NCBI RefSeq assembly: GCF_035515035.1
Contig: NZ_DATJCA010000047.1
Location: forward strand, 1 to 64,000
DNA length: 64,000 nucleotides
Origin: Gelidibacter sp035515035
GTDB taxonomy: Bacteria; Bacteroidota; Bacteroidia; Flavobacteriales; Flavobacteriaceae
Direction: 5' to 3'
In this document: one piece after another, positions 53,194 to 62,965 of the stretch
Layout: every line of letters begins with the position of its first letter
Position numbering within the stretch: the first letter of the stretch is position 1
The notes under the pieces: generated by a model
Database searches by the model: none
Seen by the model: only the letters and a program-made list of their open reading frames with translations
What the model was told of the DNA's origin: nothing
Position numbers and translations under genes: made by a program

Positions 53194-53295
53194 TGTTTAT
53201 TACGTGTTAATTTCCAAAAATAAAATTCTAAATTTCAAATGTTAGTGACACTCATAATCGTGAAATATTTCAGAAAATGGTGCCTTGACAGGAAT

Positions 53296-56200
53296 TTAGT
53301 TATCTGTTGTGATTGATGAATTTGTTTTTGCTTCTTGTGCTTTAATAGTACTGAGTTGCGTTTGTGCTTCTTGTACGACGTCTTTAAATTCAGGAAAGTT
53401 TGAAATCACACTTTCCAAAATATAAGTGGCTTGGAACGCATCTTTAAGGGCATAAAAATTCTTAGCCATGACCACCAAACCTTTTGCACTGAAATATTTG
53501 TAACTCCCGAAATCCTTAGCCAATTTTTGGGCCGTTGCATTAGACGCTTCGTAATCTCCCTCTTTGTTTTTGAAGTAAGCGTTGTAATACAAAGCTTCAG
53601 CAGCCAAAGCGCCTGTGGCTATCTTTTCAACCGTGGCGTATGCTGATTTTGCTTTAGATTCATTTCCGGTATTTATGGCCGAACGCGCAATTATAATCTG
53701 TGCGTCACTTTTAACCTTATTGTCCAATTTAGAACCCGATAACACCTTTTCAGCATAGCTTTCTGCGTCTTTGTACTTTTCCTGTTGGTAATAAGCATTC
53801 ATCAAGTTAGATTGTGCGTAAATGATGTTCTGCGGATAATTGGCTTCTACTTCTAATTGTTTTAAAAGTGGGATGGCTTTATTCCATTGTGAACCGTTCA
53901 AATAAATCTCCGATAGTTTGACGATGGCTTGCTCTGAATATTCGCTTTTAGGTTTATTCACTACAAACTCATAATGTGGTTGTGCAGTTTCAGGCAGGGA
54001 TTTTTTAGTATATAATTCTCCCAAATAAAAGTGCGATTTTAAAGCGTGCATCCCATTTGGAAACTGATTTAAATACCCATTAAATTGTTTGATGGCATTA
54101 TCCGTCTTATTTTCCAAATACTGCTTTTCTGCCGCCAAATAGGTCGTATTGTCAAGATCAGCATCAGTCACCTGCACATAATCCAAAGTTTTCACCCATG
54201 CCGCATATTCGTCAACTCTTCCAGTATCAATGTAAATTAATCGGGATGTGGATACAGCCTGAACGGCTTCTTCACTGCTTGGATAATTTCTGGCAACGTT
54301 TTTAAACTTGTTCAGAGCTTGTTCGTTTTGACCCGCATTATAATAAATAAGCCCTTGTCTCAAAATTGACCTCGAAATGAATACAGAATTCTTATACTCC
54401 GAATTCAATCGGTCATACATAGCAATCGCTTTATCATTCTGATTGGCTTTCACATAAGAATTTGCCAATTCATACATCGCATCATCTCTTAAAGACGATT
54501 TGCTGTATCTATTTATAAAACTGTTCAGTTCCTGAATCTTCGTGTTATCCTGACCGATATAGCCATAACTCATCGCTTTTTGAAAATCGGCATAATCAGG
54601 TTCAATCTGTTTTAAGGCAATGGCTTTATCATAAGCATCAATGGCATCTTTATAATCCGACGACACAAAATAACCATCTGCCAATCTCAAATAAGCGTCG
54701 TTCAATCGCAATTTATCATCCTTGCGTTGGTTGACAAATGTTTTGAAATGTTCGGTCGATTTTGAATAATTTTTCTGTTTGAAATAAGTATAGCCCAAAT
54801 TATAATCAATGTTGGTCATTTCTGGTGTTGAAGCAGCTTCATTTTGTTGTTTAAACTGTCTAAAACCGATCAATGCCTCATCATAATTTCCGATGTGATA
54901 ATCAGATTCTGCTTTCCAAAACGTGGCTCTCGCGGTAAATTTTGCATCCCGTGGTTCCTTTATCGATTTTTCAAACAAGTTTTTGGCCTCTCTATAATTG
55001 CCTTCATTATAAACTTCAATTCCTCTGTAAAAAGCGACCTTTTGATAAGCGACTTTATTTTCAAAACTGTTTTTACCTTCCAATAATCTTAAAGCTTCCT
55101 TATAGTTTTTTGAGGTGATATAAGAGTCAATCAATAAGGTTTCAATTTCAGATTTGCTTGCTGTTTGTGGGTATTTCTCCAAATAACTGGTCAAAACCTG
55201 TGGCACCGATTGGTATGGATTTCCTATTTCATAACTCAGTTTTGCATAATTTAACCAAGCATCTTCCTGAATTTTAAGATTATAATCCATTTGGGAAGCA
55301 TTTCTAAAAGCGTTCAATGCTTCTTGTTTTTTATTGAGATTCACATAACTTTCACCTAAATGGTAGTACGCATTTTGCGCGACACTATCATTCCCTCCAA
55401 TGATTTTATTGAATTCAGAAATGGCTTTTTCAAAATCATTTTGCTTATAATAGGCATACCCCAATTGGTAGTAATCGGTATTGCTCCATTTTCCTCTCTT
55501 TCCATTATATGCGGTCAAATACGGAATGGCTTCCTTGTATTTTTGAAGGTTAAAATAACTCTCGCCAATGATTTTGGACAATTCCGATTTTTCACTCGGA
55601 TTGCTCTTTTTCATTTGCGCTTCCGCAAGTTTTATTGCCTCTTCAAATTTCCCGAGCTTAAAGTTTAAGTCTGCTTGATAATAAGAGAGCTTTTCCTGAT
55701 ACTTTTCATTTTCGCTTACTTGCTCGAAATATTCATTGGCACGATCATAATCATCACCTTCATAAGCCATAAATCCAATGTAATACTTGGCTTGTGAACC
55801 ATACTCTTTCGAATTCACAACACGATTAAAGTATTTTTGTGCTTCAACTTGGTCTTTTGTTGAGTATAGGCTATATCCGTAATTAAACGAAAACCGATCG
55901 CGTTCTGATATACCAATATTACCTTCATCCACTTTCTCATACCATTTTCTGGCATAAGCATATTTGCCGTTATCAAAGTAATAATCGGCTACATCCATAA
56001 ATGCAGAATTCCGTTTGGTACTGGTGGGATGTTTTTCAACAAAATCCTCAATGAGGGCATCGGCATTTATCTGATTGAGTCGCACGGCACAATTAGCGTA
56101 ATAGTACGTGCAATCCGCAATCAACTGTTCATTATCGGTCGCGTCTTTAACTTTATCAAACATGCTTTGTGCTGCTTGATATTGTTTGTTATTATATAAA

Positions 56201-56316
56201 GTAAGTGCTTTTTGATAATCGACCAGTTCATTGGTATAAGTTGCCGATTGTTGAGCGTAGGTATGTCCTATAAGTAATAGGAAGCCTACCAAAAGTGAGA
56301 GTTTTTTATTAAGCAT
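53296..56316 (-). CDS. Large exported TPR-repeat protein
   Basis: This 1006-residue exported solenoid protein (MLNKKLSLLVGFLLLIGHTY signal) is made of more than twenty tetratricopeptide repeats, for example YYFDNGKYAYARKWYEKVDE, DYDRANEYFEQVSENEKYQE, DFEKAISEFNKIIGGNDSVA and NYDEALIGFRQFKQQNEAAS, ending in a short Ser/Thr tail. Periplasmic or outer-membrane-associated TPR proteins of this length often serve as scaffolds. Pairing with the downstream barrel protein suggests a shared envelope complex; this is inference from adjacency. Confidence 0.85.
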   Translation of the reverse strand: MLNKKLSLLVGFLLLIGHTYAQQSATYTNELVDYQKALTLYNNKQYQAAQSMFDKVKDATDNEQLIADCTYYYANCAVRLNQINADALIEDFVEKHPTSTKRNSAFMDVADYYFDNGKYAYARKWYEKVDEGNIGISERDRFSFNYGYSLYSTKDQVEAQKYFNRVVNSKEYGSQAKYYIGFMAYEGDDYDRANEYFEQVSENEKYQEKLSYYQADLNFKLGKFEEAIKLAEAQMKKSNPSEKSELSKIIGESYFNLQKYKEAIPYLTAYNGKRGKWSNTDYYQLGYAYYKQNDFEKAISEFNKIIGGNDSVAQNAYYHLGESYVNLNKKQEALNAFRNASQMDYNLKIQEDAWLNYAKLSYEIGNPYQSVPQVLTSYLEKYPQTASKSEIETLLIDSYITSKNYKEALRLLEGKNSFENKVAYQKVAFYRGIEVYNEGNYREAKNLFEKSIKEPRDAKFTARATFWKAESDYHIGNYDEALIGFRQFKQQNEAASTPEMTNIDYNLGYTYFKQKNYSKSTEHFKTFVNQRKDDKLRLNDAYLRLADGYFVSSDYKDAIDAYDKAIALKQIEPDYADFQKAMSYGYIGQDNTKIQELNSFINRYSKSSLRDDAMYELANSYVKANQNDKAIAMYDRLNSEYKNSVFISRSILRQGLIYYNAGQNEQALNKFKNVARNYPSSEEAVQAVSTSRLIYIDTGRVDEYAAWVKTLDYVQVTDADLDNTTYLAAEKQYLENKTDNAIKQFNGYLNQFPNGMHALKSHFYLGELYTKKSLPETAQPHYEFVVNKPKSEYSEQAIVKLSEIYLNGSQWNKAIPLLKQLEVEANYPQNIIYAQSNLMNAYYQQEKYKDAESYAEKVLSGSKLDNKVKSDAQIIIARSAINTGNESKAKSAYATVEKIATGALAAEALYYNAYFKNKEGDYEASNATAQKLAKDFGSYKYFSAKGLVVMAKNFYALKDAFQATYILESVISNFPEFKDVVQEAQTQLSTIKAQEAKTNSSITTDN

Positions 56317-56757
56317 TAAATTTGTTTTTTTTTGACGATCAAAGATACTTGAATCTTAAAGCTATAACGAAGGAAAAAAATTTTAATTATACACGGAGTT
56401 ATTAAAAGAGAAGTGGGCGGGATTTAGCAGGCAATTAGTAGTCGGCAGTACTCAGTAGGCAGCAAAGATGTCTGTTAATAATACTATTTGAACACGAAAC
56501 AGTGGTGGACTGAACAACAACCTAAAAACTTTTCACAGATGGTCCAGAGGATGTCAGGCTCCATGTGACTTCTGTTGTGACATTTAGAATAAAAAACCTT
56601 AAAATGCCCAATCGTCGATATTTAAGGATTAACAAACTGCCAACTGAAGACTGCCGACTGCAAACTACCGACTACCCCCTACCATCTCATTCCCAAATTA
56701 TTTGATATTTGATTATTTAAACAATACATTTACAACTCTTAAAAACTCACGTAAAAA
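56317..56757. repeat. 441-bp intergenic region with inverted ACTGCCGACTG-type repeats
   Basis: GTAGTCGGCAGT...CAGTAGGCAG (56438-56463) is matched by an inverted, longer run ACTGCCAACTGAAGACTGCC...CCGACTAC (56636-56675), giving a potential large hairpin with ~170 bp loop. A promoter-like TTTG...TACATTTA lies near 56700-56735 for ftsE. No gene is visible. Confidence 0.5.
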
Positions 56758-57444
56758 ATGTCTGAAACTGTTTTAGAATTAAAGGATGTCTCCATATATC
56801 AAGGAGACAGTATGGTGTTGTCTGAAGTTAATGTTGAAATGAAAAAAGGCGATTTCGTGTATCTCATTGGAAAGACTGGAAGTGGAAAAAGTAGTTTTAT
56901 GAAAACACTTTATGGCGATCTGGAATTAACTACTGGAGAAGGCCATATTGTAGATTTTGATTTACGAACGTTAAAAGAAAAGGACATTCCATTTTTAAGA
57001 CGAAAATTAGGTATTGTTTTTCAGGATTTTAAATTGTTGCCGGACAGAACCGTTAATGGCAATTTGGAATTTGTACTGAAAGCTACCGGTTGGAAGGACA
57101 AAAATGAAATCAGGGAACGGGTTGAAAAAGTTCTTGATAAAGTGGCCATGAAAACTAAAGGCTTTAAATATCCACATGAGCTTTCAGGTGGTGAACAACA
57201 GCGTATTGCCATTGCAAGAGCTTTATTGAACGACCCTGAACTTATTTTGGCGGATGAGCCTACGGGAAATTTAGATCCGCAGACCAGCATTGAAGTTATG
57301 GAGGTGTTGCGTGAAATCAATAAAAACGGCAATACCATTTTAATGGCAACCCACGATTATGCGCTCCTGCTTCGCTACCCAAGCAAAACCTTAAAATGTG
57401 ACGAAAACAAGGTTTTTGAAGTGGTGCAACGCAAAGGCAATTAA
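56758..57444 (+). CDS. ftsE: Cell-division ATP-binding protein FtsE
   Basis: This 228-residue ABC ATPase works with FtsX to signal to peptidoglycan hydrolases at the septum. Walker A is GKTGSGKSS, the signature is LSGGEQQRIAIARAL, Walker B is LILADEPTGNLDPQ, and the D-loop/H-loop region is LMATHDYALLL. The N-terminal VLELKDVSIYQGDSM is typical of FtsE. No FtsX partner follows; the next gene is a methyltransferase 2 nt downstream. The FtsX-like gene at 43815-45050 belongs to the LolC type and is not its obvious partner. Confidence 0.93.
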   Translation: MSETVLELKDVSIYQGDSMVLSEVNVEMKKGDFVYLIGKTGSGKSSFMKTLYGDLELTTGEGHIVDFDLRTLKEKDIPFLRRKLGIVFQDFKLLPDRTVNGNLEFVLKATGWKDKNEIRERVEKVLDKVAMKTKGFKYPHELSGGEQQRIAIARALLNDPELILADEPTGNLDPQTSIEVMEVLREINKNGNTILMATHDYALLLRYPSKTLKCDENKVFEVVQRKGN

Positions 57445-57445
57445 A

Positions 57446-58186
57446 ATGTACAACGGTTTAAAAAAAATTCTAAAGGGCTTTATTCCTCAAAGTTTTCTTT
57501 TTAAGCACGAATTTCTCTTTAGGCGGTTGATCACCATTAACTACTTGGGAAATAATCACCAATGCCCCATCTGCAAAACAAAGCTTAACCGATTTGTGAA
57601 ATTGAAGTCCCACGATTTGCTTTGCCCAGCCTGTGGGAGCAGAAGTAGAACGCGCCGATTATATAGTTTCCTTTTAAATGACCATGCGTTACAAGGGAAT
57701 CTTTTGCATTTTTCGCCGTCGCGAAGTTTGTACAGAACTTTCAAAAAACTAAATTCCATCAACTATTTCAGTACAGATTTTGAAAATGAATTTGTAGCCG
57801 ATTACAAAATCGATATTAGGAAAATCGACTTTGAGTATTCCTGTTTCGATACCATTATTTGTTATCATATTCTGGAACATATTGAAGAAGACATTATTGC
57901 AATGAAGGAATTATTTCGGGTTTTGAAACCAAATGGCACATGTTATCTCCAAACGCCATTTAAGGGTGGAACCATCTACGAAGACACCACTAAAATCACC
58001 AAATCACAACGTTTACAAGCTTTTGGTCAAGACGATCATGTCCGTATTTATTCGGTTCAAGGATTAAAAAAACGCTTAGAGCAGGTTGGATTTAAAGTGT
58101 CGGTAAAAACATTTAGACCAGAACAAGAGGATGCATATTTAGGCTATCGATCTCCAGAAACAGTTTTAATTGCTTCAAAATCCTAA
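57446..58186 (+). CDS. Zinc-ribbon/SAM methyltransferase of a polysaccharide cluster
   Basis: This 246-residue protein starts at ATG 57446, one nucleotide after the ftsE stop, so translational coupling is likely. The N-terminal ~30-70 region has a four-Cys zinc-ribbon pattern (CPICKTKLNRF ... LLCPACGSRSRTRR), followed by a class I methyltransferase core (LLHFSPSRSLYRTFKK; DTIICYHILEHIEED; KELFRVLKPNGTCYLQTPF). This arrangement occurs in sugar- or lipid-modifying methyltransferases near glycosyltransferases. The 3' end overlaps the convergent beta-helix gene by 12 bp (58175-58186). Confidence 0.85.
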   Translation: MYNGLKKILKGFIPQSFLFKHEFLFRRLITINYLGNNHQCPICKTKLNRFVKLKSHDLLCPACGSRSRTRRLYSFLLNDHALQGNLLHFSPSRSLYRTFKKLNSINYFSTDFENEFVADYKIDIRKIDFEYSCFDTIICYHILEHIEEDIIAMKELFRVLKPNGTCYLQTPFKGGTIYEDTTKITKSQRLQAFGQDDHVRIYSVQGLKKRLEQVGFKVSVKTFRPEQEDAYLGYRSPETVLIASKS

Positions 58187-59770
58187 CCAACCAAATAAAC
58201 GTTTAAATAAAGGTGGTGTTTTATCAGAAGCTTCTTCACTCTGAAATTCAATAATAAATACTCCAAAATTATCAGAAGTTTTTTGTGCGATGGTGTTGTG
58301 CAAAGGCTTTTCAAATGCTTTTAGATCCATAGGAAACTCAATGAGACCTTCTGAACTTATTTTACCTGACACGACCAATTCACTGCTATTTTCAGCATCA
58401 TAAATTTTGTACCCATCCCATTTAGTGAGATCGTATTCTGAAAAATCAACTGCAACATTATTGCCTTTTTTATCAAAAAGCACAACTGTAAAACGATTGG
58501 CTTTCTGACTACTTTGTGTCACAGATAATACTGGATCCATGTCAAAATCCTTGATATGACTCCATTTACTATCGGAATCTATTTTATAAAGATTTTGCCA
58601 CTCTTTAAGAGTGTAAAGTGTATTAGTGTCAATGCGATATGCCTTTTCCCTTTTAGTAAAAAAGTGATTGTTATCAAAATTCCAGTTTGAGATATAGGTC
58701 ATTTCCTCCGTATTTAAAGCAACATATCCGGAGTACACCTTATTGTTCTTAAATGTTGCAGACTTCATGTGCAGTAAGCGCAGTGCATTGTTTCTACCAA
58801 TAATGACATTATTCTGCACCAAAACATCTTCCACTGGAGCGTTTTTTCTAAATCCTAAAGTAAAAGAAGCCGCATCCCCATTGATCTCATTCTTTAAAAA
58901 ATCAGTGTTATGGTAAAAAATGTTATCAATCACCTTTATGTTTTTGGCTATATTAATTCCGTTCCGATCGTCTGTGGCAATAATTAAATTATCTCGTGAA
59001 TTTCCTGAAAGTCCACCACTATTGAAGATTACATTGTTTTTTAGGGTTATATTTTTAACAAACTCATAATCTTTCCGCTTTCCTGCCGACCATACTTCGA
59101 TTCCCTTATAGTAATTATTATAAATGATATTGTTTCGAATATATCTGGTGTTCTCACTTTGGTTTTGCACATACATCCCTTCTCCTGCACCTTTACCTGT
59201 TTTGGCCATATAACCATTAAAATAAATCATACAGTCTTCAATAGTACTCCCCCCGGTATGCTTCCATGAGCCAAAACCTAATCCTGGATTATTATATATT
59301 TTCAAATTGATAAATTTACAATTTTCTCCTGAAGTATGAAAAACACCTGCACATGACTGAAAATCCTTGTCATGTTCATTTCTAGAAAATGCTCCTAACC
59401 AAGTGACCTCAAAATCCCTAAAAATAACTTGCCCTCCTTTTACTTCAAGAACGCCATTGCTGGTGGATTTAATATTTCCATTAAGAACCACCTTTCCATT
59501 ATTATAAGGAGCGACTGTGATGAACTGATTTGGTTTTGTACTTTTTATTGAACTAATAAAACGCCCCGTATAAACACCCTCATGCAACCAAATGGTGTCA
59601 CCTCCATTTACAACATCAGGTTTTTGACTAAAAGCAGTTTGCAGGTCCCACGGACTTGAAAGACTCCCCTTCCCGGAAGATTTTCCATTCGGAAATACGT
59701 GGAATTCTTGTTGTGCACTAACAAATGATACACTTAAAAGCCCAAAAAGTAAGATGTAAATATTTTTCAT
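58175..59770 (-). CDS. Exported right-handed parallel beta-helix protein
   Basis: This 531-residue exported protein has a signal peptide MKNIYILLFGLLSVSFVSAQ from ATG 59770. The N-terminal HVFPNGKSSGKGSLSSPWDL and DTIWLHEGVYTG are typical of pectate-lyase-like/chondroitinase-B-like repeats, followed by a long run of beta-helix turns (FINLKIYNNPGLGFGSWKHT; YIRNNIIYNNYYKGIEVWSA; LKNNVIFNSGGLSGNSRDNL). Such proteins often cleave or bind acidic polysaccharides. No catalytic residues can be pinned down. It neighbours surface-polysaccharide genes, so a role in glycan processing is plausible. Confidence 0.8.
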   Translation of the reverse strand: MKNIYILLFGLLSVSFVSAQQEFHVFPNGKSSGKGSLSSPWDLQTAFSQKPDVVNGGDTIWLHEGVYTGRFISSIKSTKPNQFITVAPYNNGKVVLNGNIKSTSNGVLEVKGGQVIFRDFEVTWLGAFSRNEHDKDFQSCAGVFHTSGENCKFINLKIYNNPGLGFGSWKHTGGSTIEDCMIYFNGYMAKTGKGAGEGMYVQNQSENTRYIRNNIIYNNYYKGIEVWSAGKRKDYEFVKNITLKNNVIFNSGGLSGNSRDNLIIATDDRNGINIAKNIKVIDNIFYHNTDFLKNEINGDAASFTLGFRKNAPVEDVLVQNNVIIGRNNALRLLHMKSATFKNNKVYSGYVALNTEEMTYISNWNFDNNHFFTKREKAYRIDTNTLYTLKEWQNLYKIDSDSKWSHIKDFDMDPVLSVTQSSQKANRFTVVLFDKKGNNVAVDFSEYDLTKWDGYKIYDAENSSELVVSGKISSEGLIEFPMDLKAFEKPLHNTIAQKTSDNFGVFIIEFQSEEASDKTPPLFKRLFGWLGF

Positions 59771-59827
59771 AAAACAGAAAATACAATTACTGTACCATTT
59801 TAGAAGATTGGATTTTTGAGAGACCAA

Positions 59828-60670
59828 TCACTTATTGCTCTTCTTATACACATGGGGATTCTTCCGCACCCCTTTCTTAAAAATTTTCCGGAGCAGCATT
59901 CTAAGATTCGCATCAAGATCCAAAATGATATTTGTTAACGTGTCTTCGGGACGGCCTCTAAATTTCGTGACATGGAATTGATCCGTAGATTTTAATGGTG
60001 CATCACTGAAATAATAATTGGAAATACAACATCTGTTACCATCAATAGCAACCTTATTCACCGAGTGCCAGGAGGTATCGTGCGTTGCCATAACTACCAG
60101 TCTATTGAACTTACTTTCAATAAGTAGTGGTTTTTGTTTTGGTCCAGTCGGCCATAATTCCAAATGCCCGCCATTCTCCAATGCCCAATCTGGCGTGACA
60201 TAATATAGTAAGTTTAAAACCCTCCAACGTTCACGTTCAGCGTCATGAGAATTATCCAAATGTGGGTGCAAAAAATTATCTTTCGCCATTAATGATAAGC
60301 CACCCGCGTAAAGAGATCCGTCGGCATAAAGGGATTTAATCCCACAAATATCACCAATAAGCTCTACGATTTTTTCGTCTTGAAAAGCATAAATCACAGC
60401 TTCCAAAAATCCATCATGCTTATCCATTTGAGCGGAGACGTGTTTATATTCCCGAAAACTTTTAAGACAACGCATGGCCGATGGCTCTGGAAATACTTCA
60501 AAACATTGTTTAGCAATTTGAATAGGCAACACATCATCGATAAAAAAATAGCCAATACTTGCTTTCGAGGCATCGTAATTTGCCTTCAACTCCTCCTTTT
60601 TCTTTTCTATATTCTGGTAAATAAGAGTTGAAATTTCTCGACTGCTTAAAATTTCCATAAGTATTGCCAT
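59828..60670 (-). CDS. 2-oxoglutarate/Fe(II)-dependent oxygenase
   Basis: This 280-residue cytosolic oxygenase of the 2OG-FeII_Oxy_3 type has the facial triad motif HPHLDNSH (HxD) near residue 135-142, a distal His in DTSWHSVNKV (~200), and a 2OG-binding Arg in the following region (GNRCCISNYYFSD). The start is ATG 60670, with an alternative ATG at 60658. Enzymes of this family hydroxylate sugars, lipids or proteins in biosynthetic clusters; the substrate here is unknown. It sits divergently from two GT2 genes. Confidence 0.85.
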   Translation of the reverse strand: MAILMEILSSREISTLIYQNIEKKKEELKANYDASKASIGYFFIDDVLPIQIAKQCFEVFPEPSAMRCLKSFREYKHVSAQMDKHDGFLEAVIYAFQDEKIVELIGDICGIKSLYADGSLYAGGLSLMAKDNFLHPHLDNSHDAERERWRVLNLLYYVTPDWALENGGHLELWPTGPKQKPLLIESKFNRLVVMATHDTSWHSVNKVAIDGNRCCISNYYFSDAPLKSTDQFHVTKFRGRPEDTLTNIILDLDANLRMLLRKIFKKGVRKNPHVYKKSNK

Positions 60671-60752
60671 TTATGCTCACAAATCTAAACCAATTAACTC
60701 AAAGCCATTATTTTCACTATAAAAAATGTATTTTTAAATTTTAATTTGAGAA

Positions 60753-61652
60753 ATGATTTCGGTTTTAATTCCTGTATATAACTACACTATTGTAGCGCTT
60801 GTGAAAGACCTTCACCAGCAGCTGATGTCTTCAAAGCTAGCGTTCGAGATTATCGCTTGGGATGATTTTTCGGAAAACCAATTCATCATCGAAAATTCGA
60901 AAATTAACGATTTCTCCCATACCCATTTCGAAAAATCAGATAAAAATTACGGCCGAACCCAAACACGCCAGCTATTAAGCAATAAAGCAAAATATGAGTG
61001 GTTGCTCTTTCTTGATGCTGATGTGATGCCAGAAAACTCCGAATACATTCAAAATTACGTGAATTTAATGCCGAAAAATTTTCAGGCCGTTTACGGTGGT
61101 TTTTCCTATGCACCAACACCGCCTGAAGCCGTTCGAATCCTACGTTGGAAATATGGAAGAAGTAAAGAAGCAATTGATGCCAATTCAAGAAACGAAAAAC
61201 CTTACAAGATTGTTATTTCAGCCAATTTCATGATTAAAAAAAGTATTTTCAATTTTATAAATTCGGATATAACAGACAGTGGCTACGGGTATGACAATTA
61301 TTTTGGAGCGCTCTTGAAACAGCATAAGATAACCGTTTTTCATGTTAATAATCCCGTAAGGCATTTAGGGATTGAGTCGAGTGCCACTTTTTTACATAAA
61401 AAGGAAGCCGCTGCAAATACGCTATTAAAACTCTTTCAAAATGATAAAATAAAAGAGCATGAAAATGATTTGCTCTCTTTTTTTATAAGACTTAAAAAGT
61501 TTCGATTACATTATTTCTTTTCATATTTGTACGATGCATTTGGATCGGCAATGCGAAAGAATCTCCTGAGTGAAAATCCGTCAATACCTCTAATGCAACT
61601 CTATCGCATCTCTTATATGTGCTATAAGTTCAACATTAATAGAAACACATGA
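60753..61652 (+). CDS. Glycosyltransferase family 2
   Basis: This 299-residue GT-A fold transferase starts MISVLIPVYNYTIVALVKDL. The DxD-like metal site is LFLDADVMPEN (~residues 90-98), and the GT2 C-terminal catalytic region is DSGYGYDNYFGALLKQ followed by HLGIESSATFLHKKEAA. It lacks membrane spans of its own beyond amphipathic segments and probably adds one sugar to a growing surface glycan. The gene overlaps the next GT2 gene by 4 bp (ATGA), so they are coupled. Confidence 0.9.
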   Translation: MISVLIPVYNYTIVALVKDLHQQLMSSKLAFEIIAWDDFSENQFIIENSKINDFSHTHFEKSDKNYGRTQTRQLLSNKAKYEWLLFLDADVMPENSEYIQNYVNLMPKNFQAVYGGFSYAPTPPEAVRILRWKYGRSKEAIDANSRNEKPYKIVISANFMIKKSIFNFINSDITDSGYGYDNYFGALLKQHKITVFHVNNPVRHLGIESSATFLHKKEAAANTLLKLFQNDKIKEHENDLLSFFIRLKKFRLHYFFSYLYDAFGSAMRKNLLSENPSIPLMQLYRISYMCYKFNINRNT

Positions 61653-62584
61653 AGCCTTTTTTTTCCGTCTTGATTTCGTTATACAATAAGGAGAATTTCA
61701 TAAAATCCACCCTTGAAAGTGTACGGGCACAAACTTTTCATGATTTTGAAATTATAGTGGTCAATGATGGCTCAACGGATGGTAGTGAGGCTGTGGTGCA
61801 ATCAATTTCATATCACCGAATCAGATATTTCAAACAAGATAACAAAGGTGCTGCTTCAGCAAGAAATGCCGCCATATCTAATGCAAATGGAAAGTACTTC
61901 GCTTTGTTAGATGCGGACGATCTTTGGCAAGAAAACTATCTCGAAACAATACATCAACTAATTTTATCTTATCCAAACCAAAAGGTATATGCGACTGCGG
62001 TATCTATTGAAACTGCAAATGGAGAAATTCGCTCCGTATATTCTATCAAAAATATCACGGATGGAGAAATTTATTTGGTTGATTATTTTGAATCCAGTTA
62101 TATCAACACCCTGTTGACAAGTTCCAGTACTGTTGTCCATCCTAGTGTTTTTGCCAAAACTGGTACTTATGACACGTCTATAAAAAGTGGTCAGGACACC
62201 GATCTATGGATTCGAATTGGAATTCATTACAAAATCGTTTTTATCAATCTTCCACTGGTGACTTATCGCTATGGAAAAGAGAGTCTTTCCAATAAAATAA
62301 AACGAGTGGTTGACAAACCCAAATTTGATAACTATACAGATTTGGAAGCCGTCAATCCAAGCATGAAAAAATTTATAGATTTAAACAGATTTTCGATGGC
62401 CATTTTATCAAAATTGGAAAATGACCAAATCAGTTTCAACAGGTTTGAAAAAGCAATCGATTATAAGAACCTGAACAAAAAACAGCAATTTTTATTGAAA
62501 CAACCGCCCAGTGTGGTTCGGTGTTTTTATTTTTTCAAAAAACGAATTGAATATTTAGGAATTCATTTGAGTGCTTTTAAATAG
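61649..62584 (+). CDS. Glycosyltransferase family 2
   Basis: This 311-residue GT-A transferase begins MKPFFSVLISLYNKENFIKS, with VNDGSTDGSEAV and GAASARNAAISNANGKYFAL typical of GT2, and the metal site LLDADDLW (~residue 90). The distal region TGTYDTSIKSGQDTDLWIRI supplies the catalytic base of the ED-type. Its start overlaps the preceding gene's stop by 4 bp. The 3' end overlaps the convergent cupin gene by 30 bp. Confidence 0.9.
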   Translation: MKPFFSVLISLYNKENFIKSTLESVRAQTFHDFEIIVVNDGSTDGSEAVVQSISYHRIRYFKQDNKGAASARNAAISNANGKYFALLDADDLWQENYLETIHQLILSYPNQKVYATAVSIETANGEIRSVYSIKNITDGEIYLVDYFESSYINTLLTSSSTVVHPSVFAKTGTYDTSIKSGQDTDLWIRIGIHYKIVFINLPLVTYRYGKESLSNKIKRVVDKPKFDNYTDLEAVNPSMKKFIDLNRFSMAILSKLENDQISFNRFEKAIDYKNLNKKQQFLLKQPPSVVRCFYFFKKRIEYLGIHLSAFK

Positions 62585-62965
62585 CTTAAACTTGTCGTAT
62601 TCCCTTATATAATCTGCTTCATCAAACGTATCAGAAGCCAAGACCAAACAGACGGCCCCGGAGGAAAAGTTATCAAGTTCACGCCACATCATCGTGGGAA
62701 CGAACAGACCTATATTTGGTTTGTTCAACATGAATCTCTGTATTTCAAAACCATCGTCCAGAACCACTTCAAAACTGCCACTAAGCGCAATCAAAAATTC
62801 GCTCTGCTCTTTGTGAGCATGTGCTCCCCTATAAGCTCCAGTTGGTACGTCGTATAAATAATACACTCTTTTTATTTCAAAAGGAATACACTCCTTTTCT
62901 ATAACTGCAAGATTTCCTCTTGTGTCTTCAATTTTTGGGATAGTTATAAGTTCTACTCTGTTCAT
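62555..62965 (-). CDS. FdtA/QdtA-type sugar 3,4-ketoisomerase (WxcM-like cupin)
   Basis: This 136-residue cupin starts at ATG 62965. Landmarks are DTRGNLAVIEKECIPFEIKR, VYYLYDVPTGAYRGAHAHKE (His residues of the active site), LIALSGSFEVVLDDG and GLFVPTMMWRELDNF. FdtA/QdtA enzymes isomerise dTDP-6-deoxy-4-keto sugars to 3-keto derivatives for Fuc3NAc or Qui3NAc residues of O-antigens or S-layer glycans. It overlaps the upstream GT4 gene by 4 bp (ATGA) and belongs to the same polysaccharide cluster. Confidence 0.9.
   Translation of the reverse strand: MNRVELITIPKIEDTRGNLAVIEKECIPFEIKRVYYLYDVPTGAYRGAHAHKEQSEFLIALSGSFEVVLDDGFEIQRFMLNKPNIGLFVPTMMWRELDNFSSGAVCLVLASDTFDEADYIREYDKFKLFKSTQMNS

Noticed and set aside
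56438..56675. The inverted repeat as terminal repeats of an insertion sequence
   Set aside because: The ~170-bp interior has no transposase frame.
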